From positions 1 to 57,443 of the forward strand of contig JAULBX010025719.1 in assembly GCA_032358255.1 (NCBI GenBank): a stretch of DNA of 57,443 bases, written 5' to 3'. Position 1 is the stretch's first letter. The number at the start of each line of letters is the position of its first letter. The notes under the pieces are model-generated. The model was not told the origin of the DNA and made no database searches. It saw nothing but the letters and a program-made list of their open reading frames with translations. Source of the DNA: Heterotrichella gracilis (lineage: Eukaryota > Sar > Xanthophyceae > Tribonematales > Xanthonemataceae). Position numbers and translations under genes: made by a program. Positions 27,857 through 35,541 of the stretch are shown one piece after another.

Positions 27857-28126
27857 ACGTTTTATGGTACTCTAGCAGATTTATTCTACACTGGTTCTAC
27901 AAAAGACCAAGATCAAAGAATTGTTTATCACTTAGAGAAAGAATTTCAATCGAGTTTCACTGCCAAATACTCTGATTGGGAACTCTTTTATTTTATAGAT
28001 CATTTAACTATTTCTTGCGCAAGAAAAATAGAATCTCACATAAAAAACATGAAAAGCAGAATTTATATTCAAAATCTCAAACGTTATCCGGAGATGTCTC
28101 AAAAATTAATCCTTAAGTATTCTTAA
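27857..28126 (+). pseudogene. GIY-YIG endonuclease domain, N-terminus lost
   Basis: The frame running from inside the tRNA (27701) ends at 28126 and carries a GIY-YIG nuclease domain from about 27875. FYTGSTKDQDQRI corresponds to the 'YIG' part. SSFTAKYSDWELFYF and ARKIESHIKNMKSRIYIQNL follow as in small single-domain GIY-YIG proteins. The first 'GIY' strand (VYILYS in the fragment at 28245) is missing; about ten bases are lost just before 27870. No good start codon exists outside the tRNA. It is therefore a decayed gene, or a domain read only from within the tRNA frame, which is unlikely to be expressed. Confidence 0.8.
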
Positions 28127-28201
28127 CGCGCTGTGCCGATAGCTATCGGCATCAAACACCAGTAAATCACGGTTGTGTCGGTTCGAGTCCGACCGGAGGT
28201 A
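28126..28201 (+). pseudogene. Displaced 3' half of a tRNA-Leu
   Basis: ACGCGCTG at 28126-28133 and TCAAACACCAG from 28152 match the anticodon region of the tRNA at 27695. A T-arm (GTCGG-TTCGAGT-CCGAC) and the acceptor end CGGAGGTA follow at 28180-28201. The D-arm and acceptor 5' half are absent, and an 18-bp palindrome replaces three bases of the anticodon stem-loop. The variable arm differs from that of the working tRNA, so this is not a simple recent duplication. Confidence 0.82.
28134..28151. repeat. Palindrome TGCCGATAGCTATCGGCA in the tRNA remnant
   Basis: Perfect 18-bp palindrome inserted between CGCGCTG and TCAAACACC of the tRNA fragment. It has the same 14-bp core as the sites at 25537 and 52415 but different, still complementary, outer bases. 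Confidence 0.88.
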
Positions 28202-28203
28202 CA

Positions 28204-28229
28204 AAAACCTCTCAGAAATGAGAGGTTTT
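28204..28229 (+). terminator. Rho-independent terminator of the original tRNA-Leu
   Basis: AAAACCTCTCA (28204-28214) pairs with TGAGAGGTTTT (28219-28229), followed by more T. It stands directly after the displaced tRNA 3' half and was probably the terminator of the tRNA before the insertion. Confidence 0.88.
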
Positions 28230-28244
28230 TTTATATTTATACCC

Positions 28245-28376
28245 ATGGCATCTGTTTATATCCTGTATTCTAAATGAGCAGATTTATTCTACACTGGTTC
28301 TACCAAAGACCAAGATCAAAGAATCGATTCTATCGAAATAGCGGAAGGAATGGCATCAATACTGGAAATTTGTTAA
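28245..28376 (+). pseudogene. GIY-YIG endonuclease N-terminal fragment
   Basis: ATG at 28245 reads MASVYILYSK, the 'GIY' strand of GIY-YIG nucleases, then an in-frame TGA (28275-28277). It continues ADLFYTGSTKDQDQRI before losing similarity and stopping at 28376. Bases 28277-28324 are 47/48 identical to 27874-27921 of the first copy. The two copies are complementary: one lacks the start, the other lacks the C-terminal two thirds. Confidence 0.78.
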
Positions 28377-28436
28377 TTTAATTCATCAATAGAAATATGT
28401 TGTATTTTTATTTCTTTAAATAAGTCTGTAGATAGC

Positions 28437-29459
28437 ATGCATATAGGTAAAGGTTATACATTTAAAGAAGTCATACTTTGGACAAGACGAGATATTTTTG
28501 TTTTGCTGTTAATAGCTTCGATTCCAACCACATTATTCCATTTTTTTAAATGGCCATGGCTGTTATTGCCTTGGCTTCCAATTGCCTTATTAGGAACAGC
28601 CGTGGCCTTTGTTGTTGGATTTAAAAACAATGCCTCCTACGATCGTTTGTGGGAAGCCCGACGAATTTGGGGCTCAATTACCAATTATAGTCGGAGTTGG
28701 GGAATCATGGTTAAGGACTATGTTACCAATAAACACAGCATTACCAAATTATCTGAATCAGAGCTTAAAGAACTTCATTTAATGCTCTGCAATCGCCATT
28801 TTGCCTGGTTAACGGCCTTACGTTTTCAATTGAGAGAGAATAAAACGTGGGAAGCTATTAATCTGCCTCACAATAAAGAATATCGCAATCAATGGTTTAG
28901 AGTTGAAGAGCAGGATAACAAACTGGAAGATGCTATTAAACCTTATTTAAGCGATAAGGAATATCAAATTGTGATATCAAAATCAAATAAAGCCACACAA
29001 ATTTTGGCTTTGCAATCTGAACACCTCAGAAATATATTAGAAGCTGGATTGATTGATGATTTCAGACATATGGAACTTGAGCGATTAATAGTTGAACTTT
29101 ATAATCAACAAGGTGCCTGTGAACGGATCAAAAACTTCCCATATCCTCGTCAGTATGCGAGTTTAAATAATTGGTTTGTGAAAATTTTTGTTGCTCTTAT
29201 TCCTTTTGGAATGATACAAGAATTTGCAAAATTGGGAGAGGGTTACATTTGGATGACCATTCCCTTTTCGGCATTATCAGGCTGGATCTTCACAACGCTT
29301 GAACGTATTGGTGAAACTTCTGAAAATCCTTTTGAAGGAAGTGCAAATGATGTACCAATTACCTCTATTAGTAGAAATATTGAAATTGACCTACTAGAAA
29401 TGTTAGAAATCAAACATCATTTAAAAGCAATACCATCTCAAAATAATATTTTAACCTAA
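28437..29459 (+). CDS. Bestrophin family anion channel
   Basis: Membrane protein of 340 residues of the bestrophin/YneE family, forming pentameric anion (or in some bacteria cation) channels. The N-terminal helices contain RRDIFVLLLIASIPTTLFHF and the family signature NNASYDRLWEARRIWG (about residues 62-77). Another helical pair is at about 245-285 (IFVALIPFGMIQEFAKLGEGY). The next gene, one base later, encodes a beta-carbonic anhydrase. This supports a role in bicarbonate movement across the inner membrane, which is an inference. Confidence 0.92.
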   Translation: MHIGKGYTFKEVILWTRRDIFVLLLIASIPTTLFHFFKWPWLLLPWLPIALLGTAVAFVVGFKNNASYDRLWEARRIWGSITNYSRSWGIMVKDYVTNKHSITKLSESELKELHLMLCNRHFAWLTALRFQLRENKTWEAINLPHNKEYRNQWFRVEEQDNKLEDAIKPYLSDKEYQIVISKSNKATQILALQSEHLRNILEAGLIDDFRHMELERLIVELYNQQGACERIKNFPYPRQYASLNNWFVKIFVALIPFGMIQEFAKLGEGYIWMTIPFSALSGWIFTTLERIGETSENPFEGSANDVPITSISRNIEIDLLEMLEIKHHLKAIPSQNNILT

Positions 29460-29460
29460 C

Positions 29461-30102
29461 ATGAAATTAGAAACCATATTTAAGAATAATGAAAAGTGGG
29501 TAGCAAGTAAATTAGAACTTGATCCACTCTACTTCGAGAACTTATCTAAAGGACAACATCCCGAGTTTTTATACATTGGCTGCAGTGATAGTCGTGTTAC
29601 CGCAGAAGATCTGATGGGTGTGAATCCTGGTGAGGTATTTATTCATCGGAACATTGCTAATCAGGTTATTCCAACTGACAACAATATTAATTCGGTGATT
29701 CAATATGCGGTAGAGCATTTGAAAGTTAAACACATCATCATTTGCGGCCATTATGAATGCGGTGGTGTTAAAGCGGCATTAAATCCCAGCGATATGGGTC
29801 AATTAAACAGTTGGCTACAAACCTTAAGGGATGTAAGGCGATTGCACCAGACTGAATTGGAAAGTATTAAAGACGAACACGAATTATTTGACAGAATGGT
29901 TGAGTTAAATGTGAGGGAGCAATGCATGAATGTGATTAAAATAGACCATGTTCAGCGCAGTTGGTATAAAACCGGATTCCCTCAAATTCATGGTTGGATC
30001 TTTGATGTCAGAACCGGAAAACTAAAAGACTCAGGACTAGATCTGGAAAAAGAATTTATGGAAATAAGAGAAATTTATGATCTAAAACCCTTAGAAAAAT
30101 GA
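29461..30102 (+). CDS. Beta-class carbonic anhydrase
   Basis: Interconverts CO2 and bicarbonate. 213 residues. Zinc ligands C41, H97 and C100 and the dyad D43/R45 are in GCSDSRVTAEDL and IICGHYECGGV, the usual beta-class arrangement. Length and the helical C-terminus match the family. No signal peptide, so cytoplasmic. It is one base from the bestrophin stop; the pair is an operon. Confidence 0.96.
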   Translation: MKLETIFKNNEKWVASKLELDPLYFENLSKGQHPEFLYIGCSDSRVTAEDLMGVNPGEVFIHRNIANQVIPTDNNINSVIQYAVEHLKVKHIIICGHYECGGVKAALNPSDMGQLNSWLQTLRDVRRLHQTELESIKDEHELFDRMVELNVREQCMNVIKIDHVQRSWYKTGFPQIHGWIFDVRTGKLKDSGLDLEKEFMEIREIYDLKPLEK

Positions 30103-30283
30103 TCTCATGAGAATTGCCTCTTATTAAAGCGCCTAAAGCAGACTGAACATTCCCTCTATACTAACAAACAAATTTCACTAGTTTAATTTAATGTCAGCAA
30201 GTAAATTATTTGTTATCAATTTATTTTTAACACCTAATCGATTAAAATCAGTTTAGATTTATGACTCACAAAAAATCAAACTT

Positions 30284-30391
30284 ATGATAAGCGATTTTAA
30301 TGACAATAAAATGGACAAACAAGAAATCATTCAAGTGTTGTTTGCATTAGGCGTTATTATTTTAATTTTTACCGTTTGGTCATTCATTTAA
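30284..30391 (+). CDS. Small single-helix membrane protein (35 aa)
   Basis: ATG at 30284 encodes a 35-residue protein with a charged N-terminus (MISDFNDNKMDKQEI) and one strong hydrophobic helix (VLFALGVIILIFTVW), ending SFI. It resembles the short 'DUF'-type membrane peptides common in Bacteroidota. It lies between carbonic anhydrase and HU, with a hairpin just after its stop. It has no recognisable family. The coding call rests on its amphipathic composition and context only. Confidence 0.45.
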   Translation: MISDFNDNKMDKQEIIQVLFALGVIILIFTVWSFI

Positions 30392-30406
30392 AGAATGGAT
30401 GAAACG

Positions 30407-30448
30407 TTGATCTCATCAAATTATGTGAGATCAAAAAAAAAAAAAAAA
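30407..30448. other. Hairpin followed by a 16-A tract
   Basis: TTGATCTCA (30407-30415) pairs with TGAGATCAA (30426-30434), then A runs from 30433 to 30448. The tract is on the wrong side for a plus-strand terminator. The remaining sequence from 30103 to 30760 shows only the small ORF at 30284 and the HU promoter. Confidence 0.6.
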
Positions 30449-30685
30449 CAGTTTTCGTTTTTGTTGAATCAAACGGTGCATTCCCTTATTCATCTTCTTT
30501 TTTACTTACCTCTATTATCAAAAAATAGTTGATTTATTATTTGAAATACCCTCTGATAGCCTTAAAAACCGTGGTTGATTTGGATTGAACCGCTCTAAAG
30601 ACCCCTCAAAACAGTGATTTTTGAAATAAAATGTTAAAAAAGTGCCTATTTATGCACAAATCGAGCATTTTTTCTTCCCAAACAC

Positions 30686-30716
30686 TTGACAATACTAGAA
30701 TATATGTTTATGTTTG
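30686..30716 (+). promoter_or_regulatory. Predicted HU promoter
   Basis: TTGACA from 30686, then TATGTTTG at 30709-30716 with 20 bases between TTG and TA. This gives a Bacteroidota-type promoter about 44 bases before the HU start. Confidence 0.7.
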
Positions 30717-30759
30717 ATGTAAGTAAATAAATGTTTAACCCTTTAATTAAAAAAACAAC

Positions 30760-31041
30760 ATGAACAAAGCAGAATTAATTGATGCTATTGCATCTGGTTC
30801 AAAATTAACTAAAGCAGACGCTGGACGTGCTTTAGATTCAACAATCGAAGCGATTCACAAAGCTTTAAAAAAAGGTGATCGTATTGGTTTAGTAGGATTT
30901 GGTTCTTTCTCAGTAGCAAAACGTGCTGCTCGTTTAGGCCGTAATCCTCAAACAGGAAAAGAAATTAAAATTGCTGCTAAAAAAGTAGTAAAGTTTAAAG
31001 CAGGTTCTGAACTAGCTGGTACAGTAAACAAAGGAAAATAA
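30760..31041 (+). CDS. HU family DNA-binding protein
   Basis: Histone-like protein of 93 residues that bends DNA and compacts the nucleoid. It has the helical dimer part ([20 protein letters not shown]) and the beta-arm with [12 protein letters not shown]. The HU signature [19 protein letters not shown] is intact. It has its own promoter and a strong terminator, so it is transcribed alone. The lysine-rich low-GC coding suggests high expression. Confidence 0.96.
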   Translation: MNKAELIDAIASGSKLTKADAGRALDSTIEAIHKALKKGDRIGLVGFGSFSVAKRAARLGRNPQTGKEIKIAAKKVVKFKAGSELAGTVNKGK

Positions 31042-31062
31042 TTCCTTCCTGTTGATCTCATT

Positions 31063-31093
31063 AAAAAGCCACAGATTAGTCTGTGGCTTTTTT
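31063..31093 (+). terminator. Rho-independent terminator after HU
   Basis: AAAAAGCCACAG (31063-31074) pairs with CTGTGGCTTTTT (31081-31092), followed by TTGTTTTT. Strong stem 22 bases after the stop. Confidence 0.93.
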
Positions 31094-31114
31094 GTTTTTA
31101 GGAATATCACAAAA

Positions 31115-31145
31115 AAAACAGGGCCAATAATTATTGCCCTGTTTT
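31115..31145 (-). terminator. Rho-independent terminator of the convergent coiled-coil gene
   Basis: On the minus strand the stem AAAACAGGGC with GCCCTGTTTT is followed by a run of T (A run 31111-31118 on the plus strand). It lies 25 bases after the stop at 31170. Confidence 0.85.
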
Positions 31146-31169
31146 CTAAAAGTAGTTTGTTGTACCCGA

Positions 31170-31547
31170 TTATGAGCGTTTGCTTAAAAACAAATTAAAC
31201 TCTTTGCGGATGTCTGCAAAATTAGATTCAAAACTTTTCATCATGTCGCGCTCTTTGGTATGATCTTCAGCCTTTCTATGATCAGAAGCGACAGGGTTAC
31301 TGTTAATGTTCGCCATGATCACTTTTTCGTCCAATTTTATACTCCGTTTCATATCATCAATAAATTTCGTTTGAATGATGAATTGATTTTGAAAGTGCTC
31401 AATTTCTTTTCTCACCTCAAGACCCGAGTTTTTGCTGCTGATATCTTCAAGTCGCTTTTGCATGATTGTCATTTCGTCAACATAAAAATTCAGGTTCTTT
31501 AACCATTCGGTGTGTTCGCTGTGTTGATCATAAAGATTCGTCTTCAT
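31170..31547 (-). CDS. Hypothetical coiled-coil protein at the head of the stress island
   Basis: 125 residues, mostly helical and charged, with no signal peptide or membrane segment. Heptad-like stretches include EMTIMQKRLEDISSK and RKEIEHFQNQFIIQTKFIDDMKRSI. I do not recognise a family. It is divergent from the DoxX gene and shares with it a control region bearing two Crp/Fnr-like boxes, so it should belong to the same regulon. A minus-strand GACATTTG at 31593-31586 is the likely -7 element. It is probably a small cytoplasmic stress protein; its partner is not known. Confidence 0.75.
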   Translation of the reverse strand: MKTNLYDQHSEHTEWLKNLNFYVDEMTIMQKRLEDISSKNSGLEVRKEIEHFQNQFIIQTKFIDDMKRSIKLDEKVIMANINSNPVASDHRKAEDHTKERDMMKSFESNFADIRKEFNLFLSKRS

Positions 31548-31585
31548 ATTAGATTTTTTTAGTTGATTAAATTATTTTCTCGAAG

Positions 31586-31682
31586 CAAATGTCGAGAAGA
31601 TCTTGCTCAGGTAAGTTGATAAATATCAGTTAAAAAACATGATTTTGATCAGATAAAAGAACAGTTTGTTGTTGGAAATTTG
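31586..31682. promoter_or_regulatory. Divergent promoter region with two Crp/Fnr-like boxes
   Basis: Box 1 TTGAT-AAAT-ATCAG (31616-31629) and box 2 ATGAT-TTTG-ATCAG (31639-31652) have centres 23 bp apart. A plus-strand -7 element GAAATTTG starts at 31675, 29.5 bp from the centre of box 2. A minus-strand GACATTTG starts at 31593, 29.5 bp from the centre of box 1. The layout is symmetrical and would put each near box at about -41.5, the class II activator position. Confidence 0.75.
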
Positions 31683-31690
31683 AACAAGGC

Positions 31691-32104
31691 ATGACAGAAT
31701 ATCAATTACATATGGCGGAGTTATTTTTGCGGATTTTTGCCGGGGTGCTTTTTCTATTTCAGGGCTACGACAAATTATTTCGCATCAAAATAAGCGGTGT
31801 TGTGGATGCCTTTCGCAGTGAAGCGGCCATTTATCAAGTCCCCCGATGGCTTTTATCCTTGTTGGCCTACTACACCAGTTTGACTGAATTTATTGGCGGA
31901 GCATTGCTTTTAGTCGGATTATTCAGTGATATTGCTTTAGTTTTACTTATCATAGACTTAATATTGGTTTCAATTGCTTTTTCATTTATTGAGCCTATGT
32001 GGGATACCAAACATGTGTTTCCCCGGTTTATTGCTTTGATCGCACTTCTTCTCTTACAATCAGGCAACAATCCTTACTCTTTAGATCAGCTTTTTAATAA
32101 ATAG
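31691..32104 (+). CDS. DoxX family membrane protein
   Basis: 137-residue inner membrane protein with four predicted helices. The family blocks are LFLRIFAGVLFLFQGYDKLF, then YYTSLTEFIGGALLLVGL (about residues 55-75), then a last pair ending FIALIALLLLQSG. DoxX proteins are linked with quinone or thiosulfate chemistry and with oxidative stress, but the family is poorly defined. It is preceded by the twin Crp/Fnr-like boxes and followed after 20 bases by the TerB-like gene, so the two form an operon. Confidence 0.85.
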   Translation: MTEYQLHMAELFLRIFAGVLFLFQGYDKLFRIKISGVVDAFRSEAAIYQVPRWLLSLLAYYTSLTEFIGGALLLVGLFSDIALVLLIIDLILVSIAFSFIEPMWDTKHVFPRFIALIALLLLQSGNNPYSLDQLFNK

Positions 32105-32124
32105 TTTAGTAACATAAAATTCGC

Positions 32125-32520
32125 ATGAAAAACATCAAACAATATTACAAAGAGCTTGGAAAACTGGTTTATGCTGTTGCTATTGCCGATGGTATTGTTC
32201 AAATTGAAGAACGTGAAAAACTACATCAGTTTGTTTTAAAAGAACTGGCAAGCAACGAAAAAACGTACGATTCATCGGGCATGAATCAGGCTTTTTATGT
32301 TGACTTTGAATTTGATGAGAGTGAACGAAACCGAATTAACCTAAATGGAACGATCTTAAAATTTTCGGAGTTCATTCGGGAAAATTTTGAACCACAGGAT
32401 AAAGAGCTGATCCAACGTTCAGTAAAACTCTTAGAAGTAGTCGCAAAGGCTTATCCTAAAAACAAAGAAAAGAACATCATTGAACAATTTATAAATAAAA
32501 CAAGGTCTATTATTCAATAA
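32125..32520 (+). CDS. TerB-like protein
   Basis: 131 residues, all helical, cytoplasmic. The segment LVYAVAIADGIVQIEEREKL (about residues 13-32) matches the acidic helix of TerB/tellurite resistance-type domains, where Asp and Glu residues can bind metal. The match is to the first half of the domain; the second half is weak. It follows DoxX by 20 bases. A stress or membrane-associated signalling role is inferred from the family. Confidence 0.65.
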   Translation: MKNIKQYYKELGKLVYAVAIADGIVQIEEREKLHQFVLKELASNEKTYDSSGMNQAFYVDFEFDESERNRINLNGTILKFSEFIRENFEPQDKELIQRSVKLLEVVAKAYPKNKEKNIIEQFINKTRSIIQ

Positions 32521-32583
32521 TTCACCTTTAAAAACAATACGACAATTAAAAAAAATATTCAGGTAAATCCTGCCATTAAGCAT

Positions 32584-32964
32584 ATGATTGCATTTACAAT
32601 TACAAGTGCCGATAATCTGGAGCTCATTAAAAATGAATTCACACTTGCTTTTCCATTTTTAAAACTTGAGTTTTTTAAACACAAACACAAGGTTATGGCG
32701 GCAAGTCCGAAAAATGACTTATTCGTTCGTCCTCTATCATTAACTGATTTACCTAAAAAATACCAAAACGGATTTATTCATGTAACAGAAGAAATGCTTG
32801 TTTCAGACTTGGAAAAATCATTCGAAGAACAATTCGGACTTTCGGCACAAGTATTCAGAAAGTCAGGAAGAAGTTGGCTGGAAACCACCAAAACAGATGA
32901 TTGGACGCTCAAACATCAAAATAAAGAAGGCAATGAATTAAGTCTTTTTATCAGGGCCTGGTAA
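32584..32964 (+). CDS. Conserved hypothetical, paralogue of the protein at 36386
   Basis: 126 residues. It shares with the 36386 product the blocks AFPFLKLEFF near the start and GLSAQVFRKSGRSWLETT with W-T-L-K near the end. No signal peptide or membrane segment, and no family I can name. It may be a small globular protein with a mixed alpha/beta fold. It is the third gene of the DoxX-TerB unit (63 bases downstream) and converges on the response regulator gene. Two copies inside one stress island suggest a role in that response. Confidence 0.7.
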   Translation: MIAFTITSADNLELIKNEFTLAFPFLKLEFFKHKHKVMAASPKNDLFVRPLSLTDLPKKYQNGFIHVTEEMLVSDLEKSFEEQFGLSAQVFRKSGRSWLETTKTDDWTLKHQNKEGNELSLFIRAW

Positions 32965-33016
32965 GCGCCTCTTTCAGATAAAAAATCAATAAGCTTCTTT
33001 ACCTATCGGTTTCTCA

Positions 33017-34075
33017 TTACGCTTTTAATTTCACTAATTTATCGTGGTTGATGATAGTAATATTACTGCCTTTGATCTCCACCAGTTTTTCTTCTTTAAA
33101 ATCACTTAATGTTCGAATTAAGGACTCTGTAGCAGTTCCAACAATATTTGCCAGGTCTTCCCGCGAAATGGAGATACTGAAATTATTTTCCTTTGAGGTA
33201 TCAAATCTGCTTTGTAATAGCAGTAAGGCTTCTGCTACGCGCTTACGCACCGAACTATATGCCAAGTTCACCAACTGCTTTTCTTTATCGAGAATATTAT
33301 CTGTTAACATTTTTGTAAAAACCTTCATCACATTCATATTACTGTGCATGAGTGAAAAAAAGTCTTCCTTAGGGATCAAACAAATTTCTGAATCTTCCAA
33401 GGCCTCTGCTGTTTCTGAATAAGGCTGATCTTCCATTAAAACGGTGTAACCAAAAAAATCACCTTCTTTATATAATGCCGTGATCAATTCTTTTCCATAC
33501 TCGTGCGATTTATAGGTTTTCACTTTTCCTTTTGCCATAAAAAACAAATAGTTTGGACTGTTTCCCTCGCTGAAAATGATCTCCTTCTTTTTAAAAGCCT
33601 TTACACGTCGGTTAGATGAAAGTTTTTTAAGATCCTCCAGTTTACTCACCTCATCAAAAAATTTATTAAGTCCATCCACATTTTTTGAAAATTCAGCTTT
33701 TAAAATATCGTGCTTTTTAAGCCGACTTTCCACAGCTTTTAATAATTCAAGATCATCAAACGGTTTGGTGATGTAATCATCAGCACCCATTTCCATTCCT
33801 TTTCTAAAATCGGGTCTTTCACTTTTTGCTGTTAAAAAGATAAATGGAATACTGGCCGTATCGGCACTTTTGTTGAGTAAATGAATAACGCCGTAACCAT
33901 CTAAAACCGGCATCATTATATCGCAAATAATCAGATCGGGCATCATTTTTTGTGCCTTTTCAACACCTTCTTTTCCGTTCTCCGCTTGAATGACCTTATA
34001 ACTGGCCAGTTCAAGAATTTCTGCTGTATTCTCCCGCACATCGGCATTATCTTCAATAAGTAGTATGGTTTTCAT
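33017..34075 (-). CDS. Response regulator fused to Crp/Fnr-type regulator
   Basis: 352 residues. A receiver domain (about 1-120) has the acidic pair E8/D9, phospho-acceptor D52 in ICDIMMP and the lysine in LTAKSERP. It is followed by a cyclic-nucleotide-binding-like domain (about 150-260, KEIIFSEGNSPNYLFFMAKG) and a Crp/Fnr winged helix (about 290-345). The recognition helix contains E317 and R321, spaced as in Crp and Fnr, where these residues read the TGA half-site. No cysteine cluster for an iron-sulfur centre is seen. Paired with the histidine kinase 29 bases upstream; probable regulator of the nearby TGA-N6-TCA boxes, including its own promoter. Confidence 0.88.
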   Translation of the reverse strand: MKTILLIEDNADVRENTAEILELASYKVIQAENGKEGVEKAQKMMPDLIICDIMMPVLDGYGVIHLLNKSADTASIPFIFLTAKSERPDFRKGMEMGADDYITKPFDDLELLKAVESRLKKHDILKAEFSKNVDGLNKFFDEVSKLEDLKKLSSNRRVKAFKKKEIIFSEGNSPNYLFFMAKGKVKTYKSHEYGKELITALYKEGDFFGYTVLMEDQPYSETAEALEDSEICLIPKEDFFSLMHSNMNVMKVFTKMLTDNILDKEKQLVNLAYSSVRKRVAEALLLLQSRFDTSKENNFSISISREDLANIVGTATESLIRTLSDFKEEKLVEIKGSNITIINHDKLVKLKA

Positions 34076-34104
34076 AGTTGCAAATAATTAGTTTGACTTA
34101 TATT

Positions 34105-35328
34105 CTATTCTATTGGTAAGGTTCTTTTTTCATTTGGCAAGGTGAGAAAAAAAGTTGTTCCCACCCCTACTTCACTTTCAAATTCTATCTTTCCATTCAT
34201 AGCCTCCAGATACTTAGATACAATGTTCAATCCTAAACCGGTTCCTTGCACGTTTGTAACATTAGAAGCCCTGAAAAAACGTTGAAACAAATGTTCTTGC
34301 TCTTCTTTAGGAATACCAAGGCCTTGATCGGAGATCTGAATTTTTATTTCATTCTCAGTGACATTCGTAGATATTGAAATTGTTTTATTCTCAGCTGAAA
34401 ATTTGATGGCGTTAGAAATCAAATTAAGGAGAATATTTCGTATCATTTGAATATCTAAATTAACCTCTGATGAGCCGCTATGTGTGTAGAGTAATTTTTG
34501 GTCCTTCTTAAGGATACCATTGATCTCACTAAGAATTTCGTTCACCAAACCCTGGAGATTAAATAGCTCCTTGCGCATAAAAACTTTACCCTCTTCTAAT
34601 TTTTCAGCCGACAAAAAATCGTTTAGGATCAAGGTCATGTTTGTGACGGCAGATTTAATGCGGTGCACATGTTTATCTATTTTTTCATCTCCTTCATTGT
34701 ATTTATTAACCAGTGAAATGGAAGATAAAATGGTACTTAAGGGTGTCCGGAATTCATGAGAGGCCATGGTAACAAAACGCGATTTCATATCATTGAGTTC
34801 TTTTTCTTTTGATAAGGCCACGCTTAATTGTTCCTTTGAATTTTCCAGTTCTATTAAAGCTTCGTGAAGCACTTTGGTGCGTTCATCTACTTTTTTTTCC
34901 AGTTCCTGATTGAGCTTTAAAACATTTTTCTCATGTTGTTTGCGTTCTGTGATGTCGATAATAAACGCAATCACAAACATTTCTTCAGCCTGTTTATAAT
35001 AAGATAAACTAATTTCAACAGGAAATTCAGAATTATCTTTTCTTTTAGCACAAAGATCCATGTTTTTACCCATTGAACGGGCATGAGGGTGTTTCATGTA
35101 ACCCTCTCTGAGTTTAGAATGGTCGGCGACATGTTTTGTTGGGATGAGTTCCTCAATTCTTACTCCTAACAATTCTTGTTTGGCATAACCAAACACTTTT
35201 TCGGCGCTCGGGTTGGCGCGAACTATCACACCTTTTTGATCACAAATAATTATACCTTCTGTGGCATGTTCAAACAAGGCATTTAGACTTTCCATCTGAA
35301 ATTTATCTTCTGTGTCTAAACTAATCAT
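34105..35328 (-). CDS. Soluble PAS-domain histidine kinase
   Basis: 407 residues without membrane segments. A PAS domain (about 14-130) has NALFEHATEGIIICD and the PAC end IDITERK. A coiled coil (about 130-185) follows. The HisKA domain has phospho-acceptor H191 in MASHEFRTPL. The HATPase domain has N-box NLISNAIKFS and G-boxes ISDQGLGIP and GTGLGLNIV. It probably phosphorylates the receiver of the protein encoded 29 bases downstream. Being cytosolic, it should sense an internal signal such as redox state or oxygen through the PAS pocket; the ligand is not evident. Its promoter faces the usp promoter. Confidence 0.92.
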   Translation of the reverse strand: MISLDTEDKFQMESLNALFEHATEGIIICDQKGVIVRANPSAEKVFGYAKQELLGVRIEELIPTKHVADHSKLREGYMKHPHARSMGKNMDLCAKRKDNSEFPVEISLSYYKQAEEMFVIAFIIDITERKQHEKNVLKLNQELEKKVDERTKVLHEALIELENSKEQLSVALSKEKELNDMKSRFVTMASHEFRTPLSTILSSISLVNKYNEGDEKIDKHVHRIKSAVTNMTLILNDFLSAEKLEEGKVFMRKELFNLQGLVNEILSEINGILKKDQKLLYTHSGSSEVNLDIQMIRNILLNLISNAIKFSAENKTISISTNVTENEIKIQISDQGLGIPKEEQEHLFQRFFRASNVTNVQGTGLGLNIVSKYLEAMNGKIEFESEVGVGTTFFLTLPNEKRTLPIE

Positions 35329-35382
35329 TTTGCCAATATTATCCTAAGTGTTTCCAAGAATCTGATGTAAGAGTCTGATTAC

Positions 35383-35523
35383 CAAAGATGATCGACAACG
35401 TCTAGTAAATAAATGACTTTGGTCAGTTTATTAAATGACAAAAATCATGTTCTGTTTTTGACAATTATCAGTGAGAAATCTGAGAATCATCAGAAATTTG
35501 ACTGAACAATGGAAATACATTTG
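35383..35523. promoter_or_regulatory. Divergent promoter region with four Crp/Fnr-like boxes
   Basis: Boxes ATGAC-TTTG-GTCAG (35413-35426), ATGAC-AAAA-ATCAT (35435-35448), TTGAC-AATT-ATCAG (35458-35471) and CTGAG-AATC-ATCAG (35480-35493) have centres 22, 23 and 22 bp apart. The usp -7 element TACATTTG starts at 35516, 29.5 bp from the centre of box 4. On the minus strand CATCTTTG (35390-35383) is 29.5 bp from the centre of box 1 and would serve the histidine kinase operon. Confidence 0.75.
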
Positions 35524-35541
35524 TAACAAACCTATCACCTG

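Noticed and set aside
27701..28126. 141-residue frame starting MAELVDALVSNT
   Set aside because: The first part is the tRNA-Leu gene read as protein and continues through two hairpins. Only the GIY-YIG part after about 27857 is protein-like, so it is listed as a pseudogene.
30238..30251. TCGAT-TAAA-ATCAG before the tiny membrane ORF as a Crp/Fnr-like box
   Set aside because: One base is off in the essential TGA, and there is no -7 element at the right distance.
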